Source: Novosphingobium kaempferiae (lineage in GTDB: Bacteria; Pseudomonadota; Alphaproteobacteria; Sphingomonadales; Sphingomonadaceae). Taken from it: a stretch of DNA of 64,000 bases. The DNA is taken from NCBI RefSeq assembly GCF_021227995.1, contig NZ_CP089301.1:4588001-4652000 (forward strand). The letters run 5' to 3'. This document shows positions 17,826-27,108 of the stretch, piece by piece; positions within the stretch are counted from its first letter, which is position 1; every line of letters starts with the position of its first letter. Under the pieces are notes generated by a model. The model did no database searches. It was given only the letters and a program-made list of their open reading frames with translations, and was not told the DNA's origin. The translations under genes were made by a program, and so were the position numbers.

Positions 17826-18371
17826 ATGGCCGATCTCGCCTCCATCCCGCTCACCCGCATCGACGGCAAGCCCGACACGCTGGGCGATCACGCCGGCAAC
17901 GTGCTGCTGGTCGTCAACGTCGCCTCCAAGTGCGGCCTCACTCCGCAGTACGAGGGCCTCGAGGCGATCTACGAGGAGTACAAGGGCAAGGGCTTCGAGA
18001 TCCTCGGCTTCCCCGCCAACGACTTCGGCGCGCAGGAGCCCGGCACGCACGAGGAGATCGTCGAGTTCTGCAAGCTGAACTACGGCGTCTCGTTCCCGCT
18101 CTTCGCCAAGGCCGACGTAACCGGCGACGCCAAGCAGCCTCTCTACGCCGCGCTGACCGAGGCGGTGCCGACCAAGCAGGGCGACGTCGAGGGCATGAAG
18201 GAGAAGTTCCGCGGCTACGGCATGACCCCGAACGACGATCCCGAAGTGCTGTGGAACTTCGAGAAGTTCCTGATCGCCCGCGACGGCTCGGTCGCCGGCC
18301 GCTTCGCGCCGGGCACCGACCCCAAGGATCCGCTGTTGACCGGCGCGATCGAGGCCGAACTGGCGAAGTAA
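17826..18371 (+). CDS. Glutathione peroxidase (cysteine type)
   Basis: A 181-residue peroxidase of the GPx family reducing hydrogen or lipid peroxides, probably with thioredoxin in bacteria. The peroxidatic Cys36 lies in NVASKCGLTPQY, where animal enzymes have selenocysteine. Gln70 (GAQEPG), Trp143 and Asn144 (WNFEKFLI) complete the catalytic set, and Cys82 in EFCKLNYG is placed as the resolving cysteine. The usual FPCNQFG block reads FPANDFG, losing a non-essential cysteine. GGGAG lies nine bases before the ATG. A family B palindrome follows 35 bases after the stop. Confidence 0.92.
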   Translation: MADLASIPLTRIDGKPDTLGDHAGNVLLVVNVASKCGLTPQYEGLEAIYEEYKGKGFEILGFPANDFGAQEPGTHEEIVEFCKLNYGVSFPLFAKADVTGDAKQPLYAALTEAVPTKQGDVEGMKEKFRGYGMTPNDDPEVLWNFEKFLIARDGSVAGRFAPGTDPKDPLLTGAIEAELAK

Positions 18372-18405
18372 GGCTGCGTATGCCGGGGCGGCGCGATGCC
18401 GCCCT

Positions 18406-18487
18406 GGATTGCTTCGCTGCGCTCGCAATGACGAAGCAGTGCGTGATAGGCCTTTCGCTCGTCATTGCGAGCGCAGCGAAGCAATCC
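18406..18487. repeat. REP-like palindrome, family B copy 3
   Basis: The two arms appear in the order GGATTGCTTCGCTGCGCTCG then its complement, reversed relative to copies 1 and 2. It lies between convergent genes, 27 bases from the stop of the CHAT gene. Confidence 0.85.
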
Positions 18488-18513
18488 ACAGCGGCCCGCG
18501 CCGAGGTCGCCCC

Positions 18514-21465
18514 TCAATCCCCCACCAGCACGAACGGCGCCCATGTAGCCGGGTGCGCCGCACCCGCAACGTCGCCGCTTTCCAGCACTTCGAGCTGCGC
18601 GCGCCGCAGCGCTTCGGCGCGGGAGAGGCCCTTGCGTGCGCCTTCCAGCGTGCGCAGGGTCAGTCGTCCGGCCACGTCGTCGCGCACCGGCCAGTGCGAC
18701 AGCAGCAGCGCCCGCGATCCCGCCGATATGAAGGCGCGCGCGAGGCCCGAGTAGGTCGGCGCGTTCTCGCTGTCGCCCGCGCTGGTGTCGCAGGCGGAGA
18801 GGATCACCCAGTCCGCATCGAGCCGCAGCTGCGCCACTTCCGAAGCGGTCAGCAGCCCGTCGTCGAGCGGCGTCGCCACGCGCGGCGGGGTCATGACGAG
18901 GCCCGGCTCCACCACCCCGCGCAGCGCCCCGCCGACGAGGCCGTGCGTGGCGAAGGCGATCACCCGCGCCTGCTCCAGCGGGGCGGCCTTCACCGCAGTC
19001 TCGGTCGCGTCCGCGCCGATCAGGAGCTGGCTGCCGCCGTCGAAGCGGCTCGCCATGGTGCGCAGTTCCAGCGCCGCATCGGGCAGGCTGCCGAGTTCGG
19101 CCAGCGCCTTGACGCCTACGTCGCCCGCCTTCACGCGCGGGGCGGAGCGCATCGCCAGCAGCGTCGGCGGCCCGAGCACCGGCGCGCCGATGCCCGCGAA
19201 GGTCAGCTTGCGGCCCGCCACGGCGGGGCGGCTGGGTAGCGGCTCGGCGCTTATCATCACGCTCGTCGCCAGATCGCGCGCCAGCCAGCGGGTGCGGCGC
19301 AGCGCCTGCGGATCGGTGTCCGCCCCCTCCGGCGTGCGGGTGACGAGCGCGGCGAAGGGGACCGTCGAAAGGCTGCCGGGGGCGAGGATTTCCAGCTCGC
19401 GCACCGAACGCAGCGCCTTGCGCACGGGGTCGGGGAAGATCAGGCGGAACAGCTCGAACGCGGCCTGCCGGTCGAACCCGGCGGCGTCCTCGTCGAGCAG
19501 CCCGTTCTCCACCGAGGCGCGCAGGCGCTGCTGCAACTGCATCAGGTGCCGCCCGGACACCCCCGCCTCGCCCGAGACCACGCCGTCATGGGTGACGAGC
19601 TGCGTCACCAGCCCGGTCTCGTCGCTGCCGATCAGCAGGAGACCCTGCCCGCGCCTGAGCCGCGCCTGCGCATCGGCAAGGCGGGCAGGCTCGACGGCGG
19701 TGATCGCGCGGTATCCCGGCACCAGCGCCGCCAGCCGTGCATCGGCCTCGCGCAGCTGTGCGTCGCTCGCCGCGACTTCGGCCTGAAGGCTGCGCGTCGC
19801 CGCCTGATCCCCGGCGACCAGCGCGCGGTCGAGCCGCTTGTGCAACTGCCGCCCCTGCGCGGCGAGCGCGAGGTAGCTGCGGATCGCCTCGCGCGCCTCC
19901 GGTCCGTATTCGTCCTGCAAGGCCGCGAGCGACGAGAACGCGCCCTGCAGGTCGCCGAGGTTGGCCATCTGCAGCGCGTCGAAGGCGCGGTCCTGCGCCG
20001 GGCCGCGACTGGCGATGCGGGCAAGCTGCATGAACGCCGCACGCGATTCCGCCGCGATCGAGAGCACGTCGCCGCGCGCGGTCGCCCGGTCGAGCAGGCG
20101 GGTGCGCAGCGGGGCGAGCGCTTCGCCGAGGTCGCTCACCGCCTGCGCATTGCTGCCGCGGATCGCCTCGATCCGGGCGGCCAGCAGCTCGGCGGAGATG
20201 CGCTGGCGGGCGGTGGGACCGACCTTGAGGTTGGCGCGCACATGGGCGAGCAGTGGCGCGGCCTCCGCATCGCGGTCGGCGTCGAACAGTGCGGAGGCGA
20301 GGTTGTTCTCGGCCGCCAGCACGATCGGGTCTTCGGGCGAGGCGGAATAGCGGCGCGCCGTCGCCAGCGCCTTCTCGCGCAGGGCAAGGCCGCGCGCCTC
20401 GTCCCCCTCCCACTGCGCCACGCGCGCCTGCTGGCCGATCATGGTGGAGAGGCCGTTGGCCTGGATGCGGTCGGGGTTGGCCTCGAAGATCTCGACCGCG
20501 CGGTCGTAGAGCGGCCCGGCTTCCGCCCGCATCCCCGAGTTGTCGAGCGCGTAGGCGAGCGCGTGGAGCGACATCGCGATCTTGGGATCGCCCGCAGGCA
20601 GCATCGCTCGGCGCTTTTCCAGCGTGGCGCGCAGGATCGGGATCGCCTGCGAATACTGCCCCGCTTCCGACAGGATCGCGCCGAGCTGCTGGGTGGCCTG
20701 CACGCGCAGGCGGTGGTTCTCGGGCAACCGCTCCTCCGCCCACGCGGCGATGTCCCGCGCGGTGACGACGGCGGTCTCGGCATCGGAAACGTTGAGCTGG
20801 AGCGCCGAGAGGCTGACGCCGTAGACCACCACGCTGTCGAGGTTCTCGCCCGTCGCCGTCGCGTGGGCGCGCGCGATCGACAGCGCCTCGGCGATGCGCG
20901 GCAGCGCGGTGGCCTGCGCGCCGCGCTGGTAGTCGAGCAGGGCGAGGCCGTAGAGCGCATCGGCATATTCCGGGCTCTGCCTGCCCGCGACCCGGTCGGC
21001 GAGGTCGAGCGCGCGCTGGGTATAGTCCTGCGCCTCGTCGAGCTTGCCCAGCGCGCCGAGTTCGGAGCCGATCTGGAGCAGCAGGCTGGCGCGCTCCGCC
21101 GTGACCGGGGCCTTGCGTGCCGCAAGCCCGGCATCGACCTGCCGGAACAGCGCCAGTGCCTCCTCGGTGCGGTCGAGCGAGGACAGCGCGCGGGCGCGCA
21201 CCGCCTGCGCGTAGAGCAGGTCCACCGGGTCGCTGCGGCCTGTGCGCGCGGCGCGGGCGAGCACGTCCTCGACGTGGCGCAGCGCCGTTTCCGGGTCTCC
21301 GGTAGTGTCGTAGCCGCGCAATTCGCGCAGTTCGTCGGTAGCGGCAGGCATGGGAGCAGCAGTCAGGGCAACGGCGGGCAGGGGCGTCGCCGCCCGGCTT
21401 CCCGCAACGGGCGTGGCCATGGCCACCGTCGTCGCCAGCAATATCGCGCAGAGCGCCTTGCGCAT
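18514..21465 (-). CDS. Exported TPR-CHAT caspase-like protein
   Basis: A 983-residue protein with a signal peptide (MRKALCAILLATTVAMATPV, cleavage near SRA-A). Tetratricopeptide-like repeats cover about 60-500, for example GKLDEAQDYTQRALDLADR, and a helical linker follows. The C-terminal CHAT domain (about 660-983) is a caspase-clan cysteine peptidase fold with an intact catalytic dyad: His841 in AFATHGLVGG and Cys892 in VILSACDTSAGD. CHAT proteins commonly cleave or regulate partners docked on the repeats. The substrate is unknown and no partner gene is adjacent. An upstream start (21531) would destroy the signal peptide. Export sets it apart from cytoplasmic CHAT immune proteases. Confidence 0.85.
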   Translation of the reverse strand: MRKALCAILLATTVAMATPVAGSRAATPLPAVALTAAPMPAATDELRELRGYDTTGDPETALRHVEDVLARAARTGRSDPVDLLYAQAVRARALSSLDRTEEALALFRQVDAGLAARKAPVTAERASLLLQIGSELGALGKLDEAQDYTQRALDLADRVAGRQSPEYADALYGLALLDYQRGAQATALPRIAEALSIARAHATATGENLDSVVVYGVSLSALQLNVSDAETAVVTARDIAAWAEERLPENHRLRVQATQQLGAILSEAGQYSQAIPILRATLEKRRAMLPAGDPKIAMSLHALAYALDNSGMRAEAGPLYDRAVEIFEANPDRIQANGLSTMIGQQARVAQWEGDEARGLALREKALATARRYSASPEDPIVLAAENNLASALFDADRDAEAAPLLAHVRANLKVGPTARQRISAELLAARIEAIRGSNAQAVSDLGEALAPLRTRLLDRATARGDVLSIAAESRAAFMQLARIASRGPAQDRAFDALQMANLGDLQGAFSSLAALQDEYGPEAREAIRSYLALAAQGRQLHKRLDRALVAGDQAATRSLQAEVAASDAQLREADARLAALVPGYRAITAVEPARLADAQARLRRGQGLLLIGSDETGLVTQLVTHDGVVSGEAGVSGRHLMQLQQRLRASVENGLLDEDAAGFDRQAAFELFRLIFPDPVRKALRSVRELEILAPGSLSTVPFAALVTRTPEGADTDPQALRRTRWLARDLATSVMISAEPLPSRPAVAGRKLTFAGIGAPVLGPPTLLAMRSAPRVKAGDVGVKALAELGSLPDAALELRTMASRFDGGSQLLIGADATETAVKAAPLEQARVIAFATHGLVGGALRGVVEPGLVMTPPRVATPLDDGLLTASEVAQLRLDADWVILSACDTSAGDSENAPTYSGLARAFISAGSRALLLSHWPVRDDVAGRLTLRTLEGARKGLSRAEALRRAQLEVLESGDVAGAAHPATWAPFVLVGD

Positions 21466-21557
21466 GCCTGTCCCTATACTCGCGTCAGGTGACGGAAATG
21501 GCGCACCTTTCCCCTGCGATGCAATGAACAAGTGCTGTCATGGACCCGTTCCGGACC

Positions 21558-22409
21558 TTACTCGGACCCGGTGGCGACGGGGCGGGCGGGATCGGCGATC
21601 CATTCGCTCCACGATCCGGGGTAGAGCCGCCCGGCGGGGAGCCCCGCGACTGCCATGGCGAGCGCGTTGTGGCAGGCGGTGACGCCCGATCCGCACTGGA
21701 GGATCGCCGGTTCGTCGCCCAGCACGGCGGTAAAGGCTTCGGCCAGTTCATCGGCAGGGCGGAAGCGGCCGTCAGGGCCCAGGTTGTCGCGGAAGAAGTG
21801 GTTGCGCGCACCGGGGATGTGCCCCGCCACCGGGTCGAGCGGATTGGGATTGCCCGCGAAGCGCGAGGGATCGCGCGCGTCGAGCACGCGGGCATCCTGC
21901 GTCTCGATGTTGGCGAGCACGTCGGCGGCGTTGACGGGCGTGGGCACCAGCGGTTCGCCCGGCTCGAAATCGCCTGAGGCGGACGGCTGCGGAGAGCCGG
22001 TCTCCAGCGGCAGCCCGGCGTCCATCCATGCAGGCTTGCCACCGTCGAGCACCGCGACCGGCGCATGGCCCAGCCAGCGCAGCAGCCACCACAGCCGCGC
22101 CGCCCACGCACCGCCGTTGCTGTCGTAGGCGACGACCTGCTGCTGCTTGCGCAACCCCTGCGAGCGCAGCCAGGCGACCAGCGCCACCCGCGCGGGCAGG
22201 GGATGGCGGCCGTTTTCGCCGTCGGGCGGGGAGGCGAGATCCTCGTCGAGATGGGCGTAGCGTGCGCCGGGAATATGGCCCTTCGCGTAGATTTCCGCGC
22301 CCTTGTCAGGTGCGCCGAGTTCGAACTCGCAGTCGAAGACGAGCACGTCGGAACCCGACGCGAGCATGTCCTTGAGCGCGTCGACCGCGATCAACGTTTC
22401 GTAGGCCAT
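21558..22409 (-). CDS. sseA: 3-mercaptopyruvate/thiosulfate sulfurtransferase
   Basis: A 283-residue two-domain rhodanese. The N-terminal domain (about 1-140) has FDCEFELG, GHIPGARYAHLDEDLA and YDSNGGAWAARLWWLLRWLG. The C-terminal domain carries the active-site loop CGSGVTACHN with catalytic Cys239. The CG(S/T)GVTA loop is typical of 3-mercaptopyruvate sulfurtransferases, which transfer sulfur to cyanide or thiols in cysteine catabolism. Length and order fit SseA. It lies 92 bases upstream of the CHAT gene on the same strand and may share transcription, but no functional link is evident. Confidence 0.9.
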   Translation of the reverse strand: MAYETLIAVDALKDMLASGSDVLVFDCEFELGAPDKGAEIYAKGHIPGARYAHLDEDLASPPDGENGRHPLPARVALVAWLRSQGLRKQQQVVAYDSNGGAWAARLWWLLRWLGHAPVAVLDGGKPAWMDAGLPLETGSPQPSASGDFEPGEPLVPTPVNAADVLANIETQDARVLDARDPSRFAGNPNPLDPVAGHIPGARNHFFRDNLGPDGRFRPADELAEAFTAVLGDEPAILQCGSGVTACHNALAMAVAGLPAGRLYPGSWSEWIADPARPVATGSE

Positions 22410-22493
22410 CGATTTTCCCTGCCCCCCGGCAAAGTATATGTGATTTGGTGAACATATAAGAGGATAGGCCCTGCGGCCGGGGGAGTCGATGAT

Positions 22494-23552
22494 TTAGGTC
22501 GATCTGACGGTGCTTTTCATCGATGCTGCCCACTCTCCGAATACGTGGATGCGCTCCCACAGCAGCGCGCGGGTGCCCGCCATGTTGTGGACGTGGCCCA
22601 TGCGCGGGCAGACGAACACATCGATGCTGGGGGAGGAGGCATAGGCGCGGGGCTCCGCACGCGGGTCTGGCACGAGGTCGCGTTCGCCCATCGCGGCAAG
22701 GACGGGGACGGTGATCGCGGCGGCTTCCGGGGCGACGACGCCGGGCGTGAGCGTGGAACGCGCGGCTCGCTGCGGGGTACGCCGGGCATACCATGGCGGC
22801 GAAGGCGCGTCCGGCTCGCCGCCCTGCGCGATGCCTTCGTAGTGGGAGAGATCCTGCTCCACCACGTCGGCGGGTACGTCGTCGTAGTGGAAGCCCCAGG
22901 CGATCGCCTCCCAAGCGGCCTGCGCCGCCGCGCCGCCCGCTTCGGCGAGGAGCGCGGCGTTGAGCGGTTCGGCGCAGTCCTCCAGCCGGGCGTCGCGCGG
23001 ATACCAGGCGACGGTGACGGGAGCGCCGCCCGGCGGCGTGGTGGGGTGCGAATGGATCGCGCTGAAGCCGAGCACCGCGATCCCGTCGAAGCTGCGCCGG
23101 TGCGCCTGCTGGTGGATCAGCAGCGCTCCGCCCAGCGACTGGCCGATCCCGATCACGCAGGCGGCACTGACCGGCGGATAGTCGGGCGCCAGCACGCCGT
23201 TGGCGAGGCGTAGAACGATCTCCTCGCGCGCGGCATGGGCGGCGGCGGTGAGCGCGGCGTAGCCCAGATCCTCCGGGTCGATGCCGCCCGCTGAATCGCA
23301 GCCCAGCCAGTCGAGCGCGACGAAGATCCAGCCGCGCGCCGCGTGGAAGCTCGCCTGCGCGCCCTTGCCTGGGCCCGGCAACTCGTGCGTGTAGTAGCCG
23401 CGCGCGTAGCTGCTGCTCGGCAGGGCGAAGCACACGACGGGGCGCTCGCCCAGCGCTTGCGGGTCGGGCAGGACGACGCTGGCGCTCACCGTTGCGGCGA
23501 TGCCGAGGCCCACCGCGTCGCTGACGTCGATCACCACCTCCACCTGCCGCAT
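22494..23552 (-). CDS. Alpha/beta hydrolase
   Basis: A 352-residue hydrolase with the nucleophile elbow GQSLGG in CVIGIGQSLGGALLIHQQ and a late GHVHNMAGT segment that probably supplies the catalytic histidine. ERDLVPDPRAEP gives a candidate acid. No signal peptide is apparent. The substrate is unknown, though the protein is long for a simple esterase. AGGGAGAG eight bases before the ATG supports the start; an ATG six codons upstream is a weaker option. It diverges from the AraC regulator across 114 bases, so that regulator may control it. Confidence 0.8.
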   Translation of the reverse strand: MRQVEVVIDVSDAVGLGIAATVSASVVLPDPQALGERPVVCFALPSSSYARGYYTHELPGPGKGAQASFHAARGWIFVALDWLGCDSAGGIDPEDLGYAALTAAAHAAREEIVLRLANGVLAPDYPPVSAACVIGIGQSLGGALLIHQQAHRRSFDGIAVLGFSAIHSHPTTPPGGAPVTVAWYPRDARLEDCAEPLNAALLAEAGGAAAQAAWEAIAWGFHYDDVPADVVEQDLSHYEGIAQGGEPDAPSPPWYARRTPQRAARSTLTPGVVAPEAAAITVPVLAAMGERDLVPDPRAEPRAYASSPSIDVFVCPRMGHVHNMAGTRALLWERIHVFGEWAASMKSTVRST

Positions 23553-23666
23553 GCTTCTCTCTCCCTGCATTTAAGCAGGGGTTTCGCGCGGATTGACCGT
23601 CCTGCGCAATCCCATATCCTCCCCGCACGCGACCGATCGTCCACGGGATCGGCGGGAGAGAGACAC

Positions 23667-24704
23667 ATGCCTGCTGCGGGATTCAGCCTGTCCGAGCTGC
23701 TGGGAGACTTGCGCCTGTCGGGGCGGACCTGGTGCTATGCCGACCTTGCGGACCGCGCGGGGTGCGCCGTGGCCGGGGGCGACGGAGTCTTCTTCCATGC
23801 GGTGATCCACGGTTCGGTGCGGCTGGCCTGCGCGGGCGGCGCGATGGCGCTGCTGGGGCCGGGCGAAGTCGCCATGGTGCTGTCGGGAGAGGCCCATGCC
23901 CTGCGCACCGACGCGAGCGCCTCCACCCGCCCGCACGATGCCCTGCGCGGTGACGGCTGCGGTGACCTGCCGCTGGTGCGCGGCTTCGGCGAGGGACGCG
24001 TGCGGGCGCGGGTGCTGAGCGGTCGCCTGCGCGCCACATGGCCGGATGGAGTCTCGCGCGCCGGGCTCCCCTCGCTGCTGCGCGTGGGGGTGGATCTGCT
24101 CCGTGCCGATGCGCTGGCACTGTCGGGCATGGGCGCGGGATCGACGGCGCTGCTCACGCGGCTGGCGGAGGCGGTGATGGTCGCGGGACTGCGTGCCGAT
24201 CCGGCCTGTCGCAGCATCCTTTCGGGTGAGAAGCGCGATCCGGTGGAGGAGGCGATCCAGCTCATCTCCGCCAGCCCCGCGCAGCCGTGGACGGTCGAAT
24301 CGCTCGCCCGCGCGGTGGGCATGGGGCGCTCCAACTTCGCCGCGCAGTTCTCCGGCCGGGTCGGCAAGGCGCCGATGGAACTGGTGGCGGAGCGACGCAT
24401 GGACCACGCCGCGATGCTGCTGCGGCAGGGGCGCATGAAGATCGCCGAGATCGCCGAGTTGGCGGGGTACGGCTCCGAAGCTGCATTCTGCCGCCGGTTC
24501 AGCCGCCACTTCGGCGTGACGCCGAGCCAGATGCGCGAAGCCGCCCGCATCGCCCGCGCCGGTGCCGCCCCGGTGCCCTCGTTCCGCGCCCTGCTTGCGG
24601 GAGCGCGGGAACGGGCGGAGCGCAGCCGGCCGCAGGTGACAGGCGCGAAGGCGGAACGCATCGCCCCCGGTCATGTGCTGGCGGTGCGCAGCAAGCCGCA
24701 CTGA
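23667..24704 (+). CDS. AraC-family transcriptional regulator (cupin_6 type)
   Basis: A 345-residue regulator. The N-terminal sensor half (about 1-200) resembles the AraC cupin_6 effector domain (VFFHAVIHGSVRL, LLGPGEVAMVLSGEAHAL). The C-terminal double helix-turn-helix spans about 210-300: PWTVESLARAVGMGRSNFAAQF and KIAEIAELAGYGSEAAFCRRF with the AraC signature ending FGVTPSQMR. GGGAGAGAG precedes the ATG; the longer open frame upstream overlaps the divergent hydrolase and is rejected. It probably regulates the divergent hydrolase and the amidohydrolase that follows on the same strand. Confidence 0.9.
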   Translation: MPAAGFSLSELLGDLRLSGRTWCYADLADRAGCAVAGGDGVFFHAVIHGSVRLACAGGAMALLGPGEVAMVLSGEAHALRTDASASTRPHDALRGDGCGDLPLVRGFGEGRVRARVLSGRLRATWPDGVSRAGLPSLLRVGVDLLRADALALSGMGAGSTALLTRLAEAVMVAGLRADPACRSILSGEKRDPVEEAIQLISASPAQPWTVESLARAVGMGRSNFAAQFSGRVGKAPMELVAERRMDHAAMLLRQGRMKIAEIAELAGYGSEAAFCRRFSRHFGVTPSQMREAARIARAGAAPVPSFRALLAGARERAERSRPQVTGAKAERIAPGHVLAVRSKPH

Positions 24705-24808
24705 GCCCGCGTCGCTGGACGATCGGTCAAGGCAGGTGGGGGCACGGGACTTCTCCGCAGCAGCCGACGGGAGGAAGCAGTCTTCAACCACGAACACGGG
24801 AGAAGACC

Positions 24809-26008
24809 ATGGCCACTGCCGCACTCGATCGTCCGCACGCCGACACCGCCTACAAGGTGATCGACGCCGACACCCACCTCACCGAACCGCATGATATGTG
24901 GACCCGCCGCGCGCCCGCCTCGATCCGGGACCGGGTGCCGCAGGTGAAGATGCTGAACGGCCAGCGCTGCTGGGTGATCGATGGCGACAAGTCGATCGGC
25001 ACCGGCGCGCATCCCAACAGCGCGATCCTGAAGGACGGCGGCAAGGTGCGGGTGCTCGACGACTTCCTGAAGCTCCAGTTCGAGGATGTCCATGTCGGCT
25101 CGTCTTCGCTGAGGGAGCGGCTGCAGGTGATGGACGAGTGCGGCATCTTCGCGCAGATCGTCTATCCCAACATCCTCGGCTTCGGCGGGCAGGCGGCGGC
25201 GAAGGTGGATGCCGATCTGCGCCTGGCCTGCGTGAAGATCTACAACGATGCCGTGGCGGAAATGCAGGCCGAATCGAACGGCCGCTTCTTCCCGATGGCG
25301 CTGCTGCCGTGGTGGGATGTCGACCTTTCCATCAGGGAGACCGAGCGCTGCGCGGCGATGGGCCTGCGCGGCATCAACATCAATTCCGACCCGCATCTGG
25401 TCGACCTCGACGGGGAGAAGATCCCCGACCTCGCCAACGAACACTGGTATCCGCTCTGGGAAGCCTGCGAGGGGCTGGAGATGCCGATCAACTTCCACAT
25501 CGGCGCCTCCGAGACCTCTATCGACTGGATGGGGCAGCAGGGCTGGCCCTCGCTGACGCGCGACCTGCGGTCGGGCATCTCGGGCGCGATGCTTTTCTTC
25601 AACAACGGCAAGGTGGTGGCGAACCTCATCTATTCGGGGCTGCTCGACCGCTTCCGCAAGCTCAAGTTCGTCTCGGTGGAGAGCGGCATCGGCTGGGTGC
25701 CGTTCATGATGGAGGCGCTGGACTACCAGCTCGTCGAGATCGCCGAGGGGCGCAATTTCGAGAAGAAGCCCTCGGAGTATTTCCAGAGCAACTTCTACGC
25801 CTGTTTCTGGTTCGAGACCGGGCAGAACGCCGCCGACATGGTGCGCAAGGTGGGCGTCGACAACGTGCTGTTCGAGACCGACTTCCCGCATCCCACCGGG
25901 CTCTATCCGATCGAGAACCTCGAAGGGCGGATGGGCGACCTGACCCATGCGGAGAAGGTGAAGGTGCTGGGCGGTAATGCTGCGAAGCTGTACCGTATCG
26001 AGGTGTGA
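24809..26008 (+). CDS. Amidohydrolase family protein (amidohydrolase-2)
   Basis: A 399-residue TIM-barrel hydrolase of the amidohydrolase-2 group, which includes decarboxylases and ring-cleavage hydrolases of aromatic and steroid catabolism. The first strand carries IDADTHLTEP, a variant of the DxHxH metal motif. A histidine in PINFHIGASE and the late acidic residue in FETDFPHPTG are the other likely metal ligands, and MDECGIFAQIVYPNILGFGG is a conserved family region. GGGAGAAG lies eight bases before the ATG. It stands between an AraC regulator and an SDR gene on the same strand, which suggests a small catabolic cluster. Confidence 0.85.
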   Translation: MATAALDRPHADTAYKVIDADTHLTEPHDMWTRRAPASIRDRVPQVKMLNGQRCWVIDGDKSIGTGAHPNSAILKDGGKVRVLDDFLKLQFEDVHVGSSSLRERLQVMDECGIFAQIVYPNILGFGGQAAAKVDADLRLACVKIYNDAVAEMQAESNGRFFPMALLPWWDVDLSIRETERCAAMGLRGININSDPHLVDLDGEKIPDLANEHWYPLWEACEGLEMPINFHIGASETSIDWMGQQGWPSLTRDLRSGISGAMLFFNNGKVVANLIYSGLLDRFRKLKFVSVESGIGWVPFMMEALDYQLVEIAEGRNFEKKPSEYFQSNFYACFWFETGQNAADMVRKVGVDNVLFETDFPHPTGLYPIENLEGRMGDLTHAEKVKVLGGNAAKLYRIEV

Positions 26009-26070
26009 GGTATCGTCGTCCCGGGCTCGACCCGGGACCGCTGGCGGTTTTCAGGCAGGCGCTTGCGGCG

Positions 26071-26148
26071 GGGGCTTCGACAAGCTCAGCCTGAGCGGGA
26101 TTTAAAGGTAATTTCTCAAATCCGCTCAGACTGAGCTTGTCGAAGCCA
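26071..26148. repeat. Palindromic repeat, family C copy 2
   Basis: GGGGCTTCGACAAGCTCAGC and ACTGAGCTTGTCGAAGCC form a near-perfect inverted pair around an AT-rich centre. It lies between the amidohydrolase and SDR genes and may attenuate transcription between them. Confidence 0.85.
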
Positions 26149-26256
26149 CCACCGACGCTACGCCCCGGCGGATTCTGCACCTCGCCCCCGCTCTCCGCTT
26201 CTGCCTGCGGCGATTGTCGGTAAGCCTGCGCCGCAAACAGCTTCAGGAGAGAATGC

Positions 26257-27006
26257 ATGACCTACCGTGTTGCCATCGTCACCGGCGCGGCTGCCGGGAT
26301 CGGCGCGGCCTGTTCGAAGCGGCTGGCGCAGGACGGCATTGCGGTGGGCGTGCTCGATCTCGACGAGGAGCGCTGTGCCGACACGGTGCAGGCGATCAAG
26401 GACGCGGGTGGCACCGCCATCGCGCTGGGCGCGGACATCTCCAACCGCGAACAGGCCGCTGCCGCCGTGGCGAAGTGCCGCGATGCGCTGGGGCCGATCT
26501 CGATCCTGGTGAACAACGCGGGCGTGACCGACTTCACCCCGTTCGAGGAACTGACCGACGAGCGCTGGGACTTCGTCTACGCCATCAACGTGCGCGGGCC
26601 GATGGTCATGACCCAGTTGGTCATCAAGGACATGAAGGACGCGGGCTGGGGCCGCATCGTCAATATCTCCTCTTCCTCGGCGCAGACGGGGGCGATCAAC
26701 ATGATCTGCTATTCCTCGTCCAAGGGCGCGGTGGTGACGATGACCCGCTCGATGGCCCAGGAATTCGGACCTTACGGTATCACCGTGAACAACATCCCGC
26801 CCGGCTCGGTGATGGGCACGATCATGTCCGAGGCCAACCGCGAGCGCTTCCAGATCCCGACCGAAGTGCTGCTCCAGACCATTCCGGTTCGCCGCATGGG
26901 CGAGCCCGGCGACATCGCCAACGCCTGCGCCTGGCTGTGCCACGAGGCTTCGGGCTACGTCACCGGCCAGACCATCGGCGTCAACGGCGGGCGCGTGGTG
27001 AGCTGA
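26257..27006 (+). CDS. Short-chain dehydrogenase/reductase
   Basis: A 249-residue classical SDR. The cofactor motif is TGAAAGIG (residues 9-16), with an acidic LDLDEER after strand beta-2 that favours NAD(H). NNAG is at 86-89, a catalytic serine lies in NISSSS (about 138), and YSSSK gives Tyr152 and Lys156. The C-terminal GQTIGVNGGRVVS is typical of FabG-like oxidoreductases. The substrate is unknown; linkage to the upstream amidohydrolase suggests a hydroxy or keto intermediate of the same pathway. CAGGAGAG precedes the ATG. Confidence 0.88.
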   Translation: MTYRVAIVTGAAAGIGAACSKRLAQDGIAVGVLDLDEERCADTVQAIKDAGGTAIALGADISNREQAAAAVAKCRDALGPISILVNNAGVTDFTPFEELTDERWDFVYAINVRGPMVMTQLVIKDMKDAGWGRIVNISSSSAQTGAINMICYSSSKGAVVTMTRSMAQEFGPYGITVNNIPPGSVMGTIMSEANRERFQIPTEVLLQTIPVRRMGEPGDIANACAWLCHEASGYVTGQTIGVNGGRVVS

Positions 27007-27012
27007 TTTCCG

Positions 27013-27029
27013 TCGTCATTGCGAGCGTA
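27013..27029. repeat. Single-arm remnant of the family B palindrome
   Basis: TCGTCATTGCGAGCGTA matches one arm of the family B repeat; the second arm and centre are absent. It lies seven bases after the SDR stop. Confidence 0.6.
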
Positions 27030-27040
27030 TGACCCAGACA

Positions 27041-27075
27041 AGCAAAGGGGCCGGTCAGCTTGCGCTGCCGGCCCC
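27041..27075 (-). terminator. Intrinsic terminator of ppa
   Basis: On the minus strand, GGGGCCGGCAGC pairs with GCTGACCGGCCCC across a short loop, followed by TTTGCTTG. It lies 34 bases beyond the pyrophosphatase stop. Confidence 0.7.
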
Positions 27076-27108
27076 CGTCCACATGGGGAAGTGGACTCTG
27101 CTATCTCT

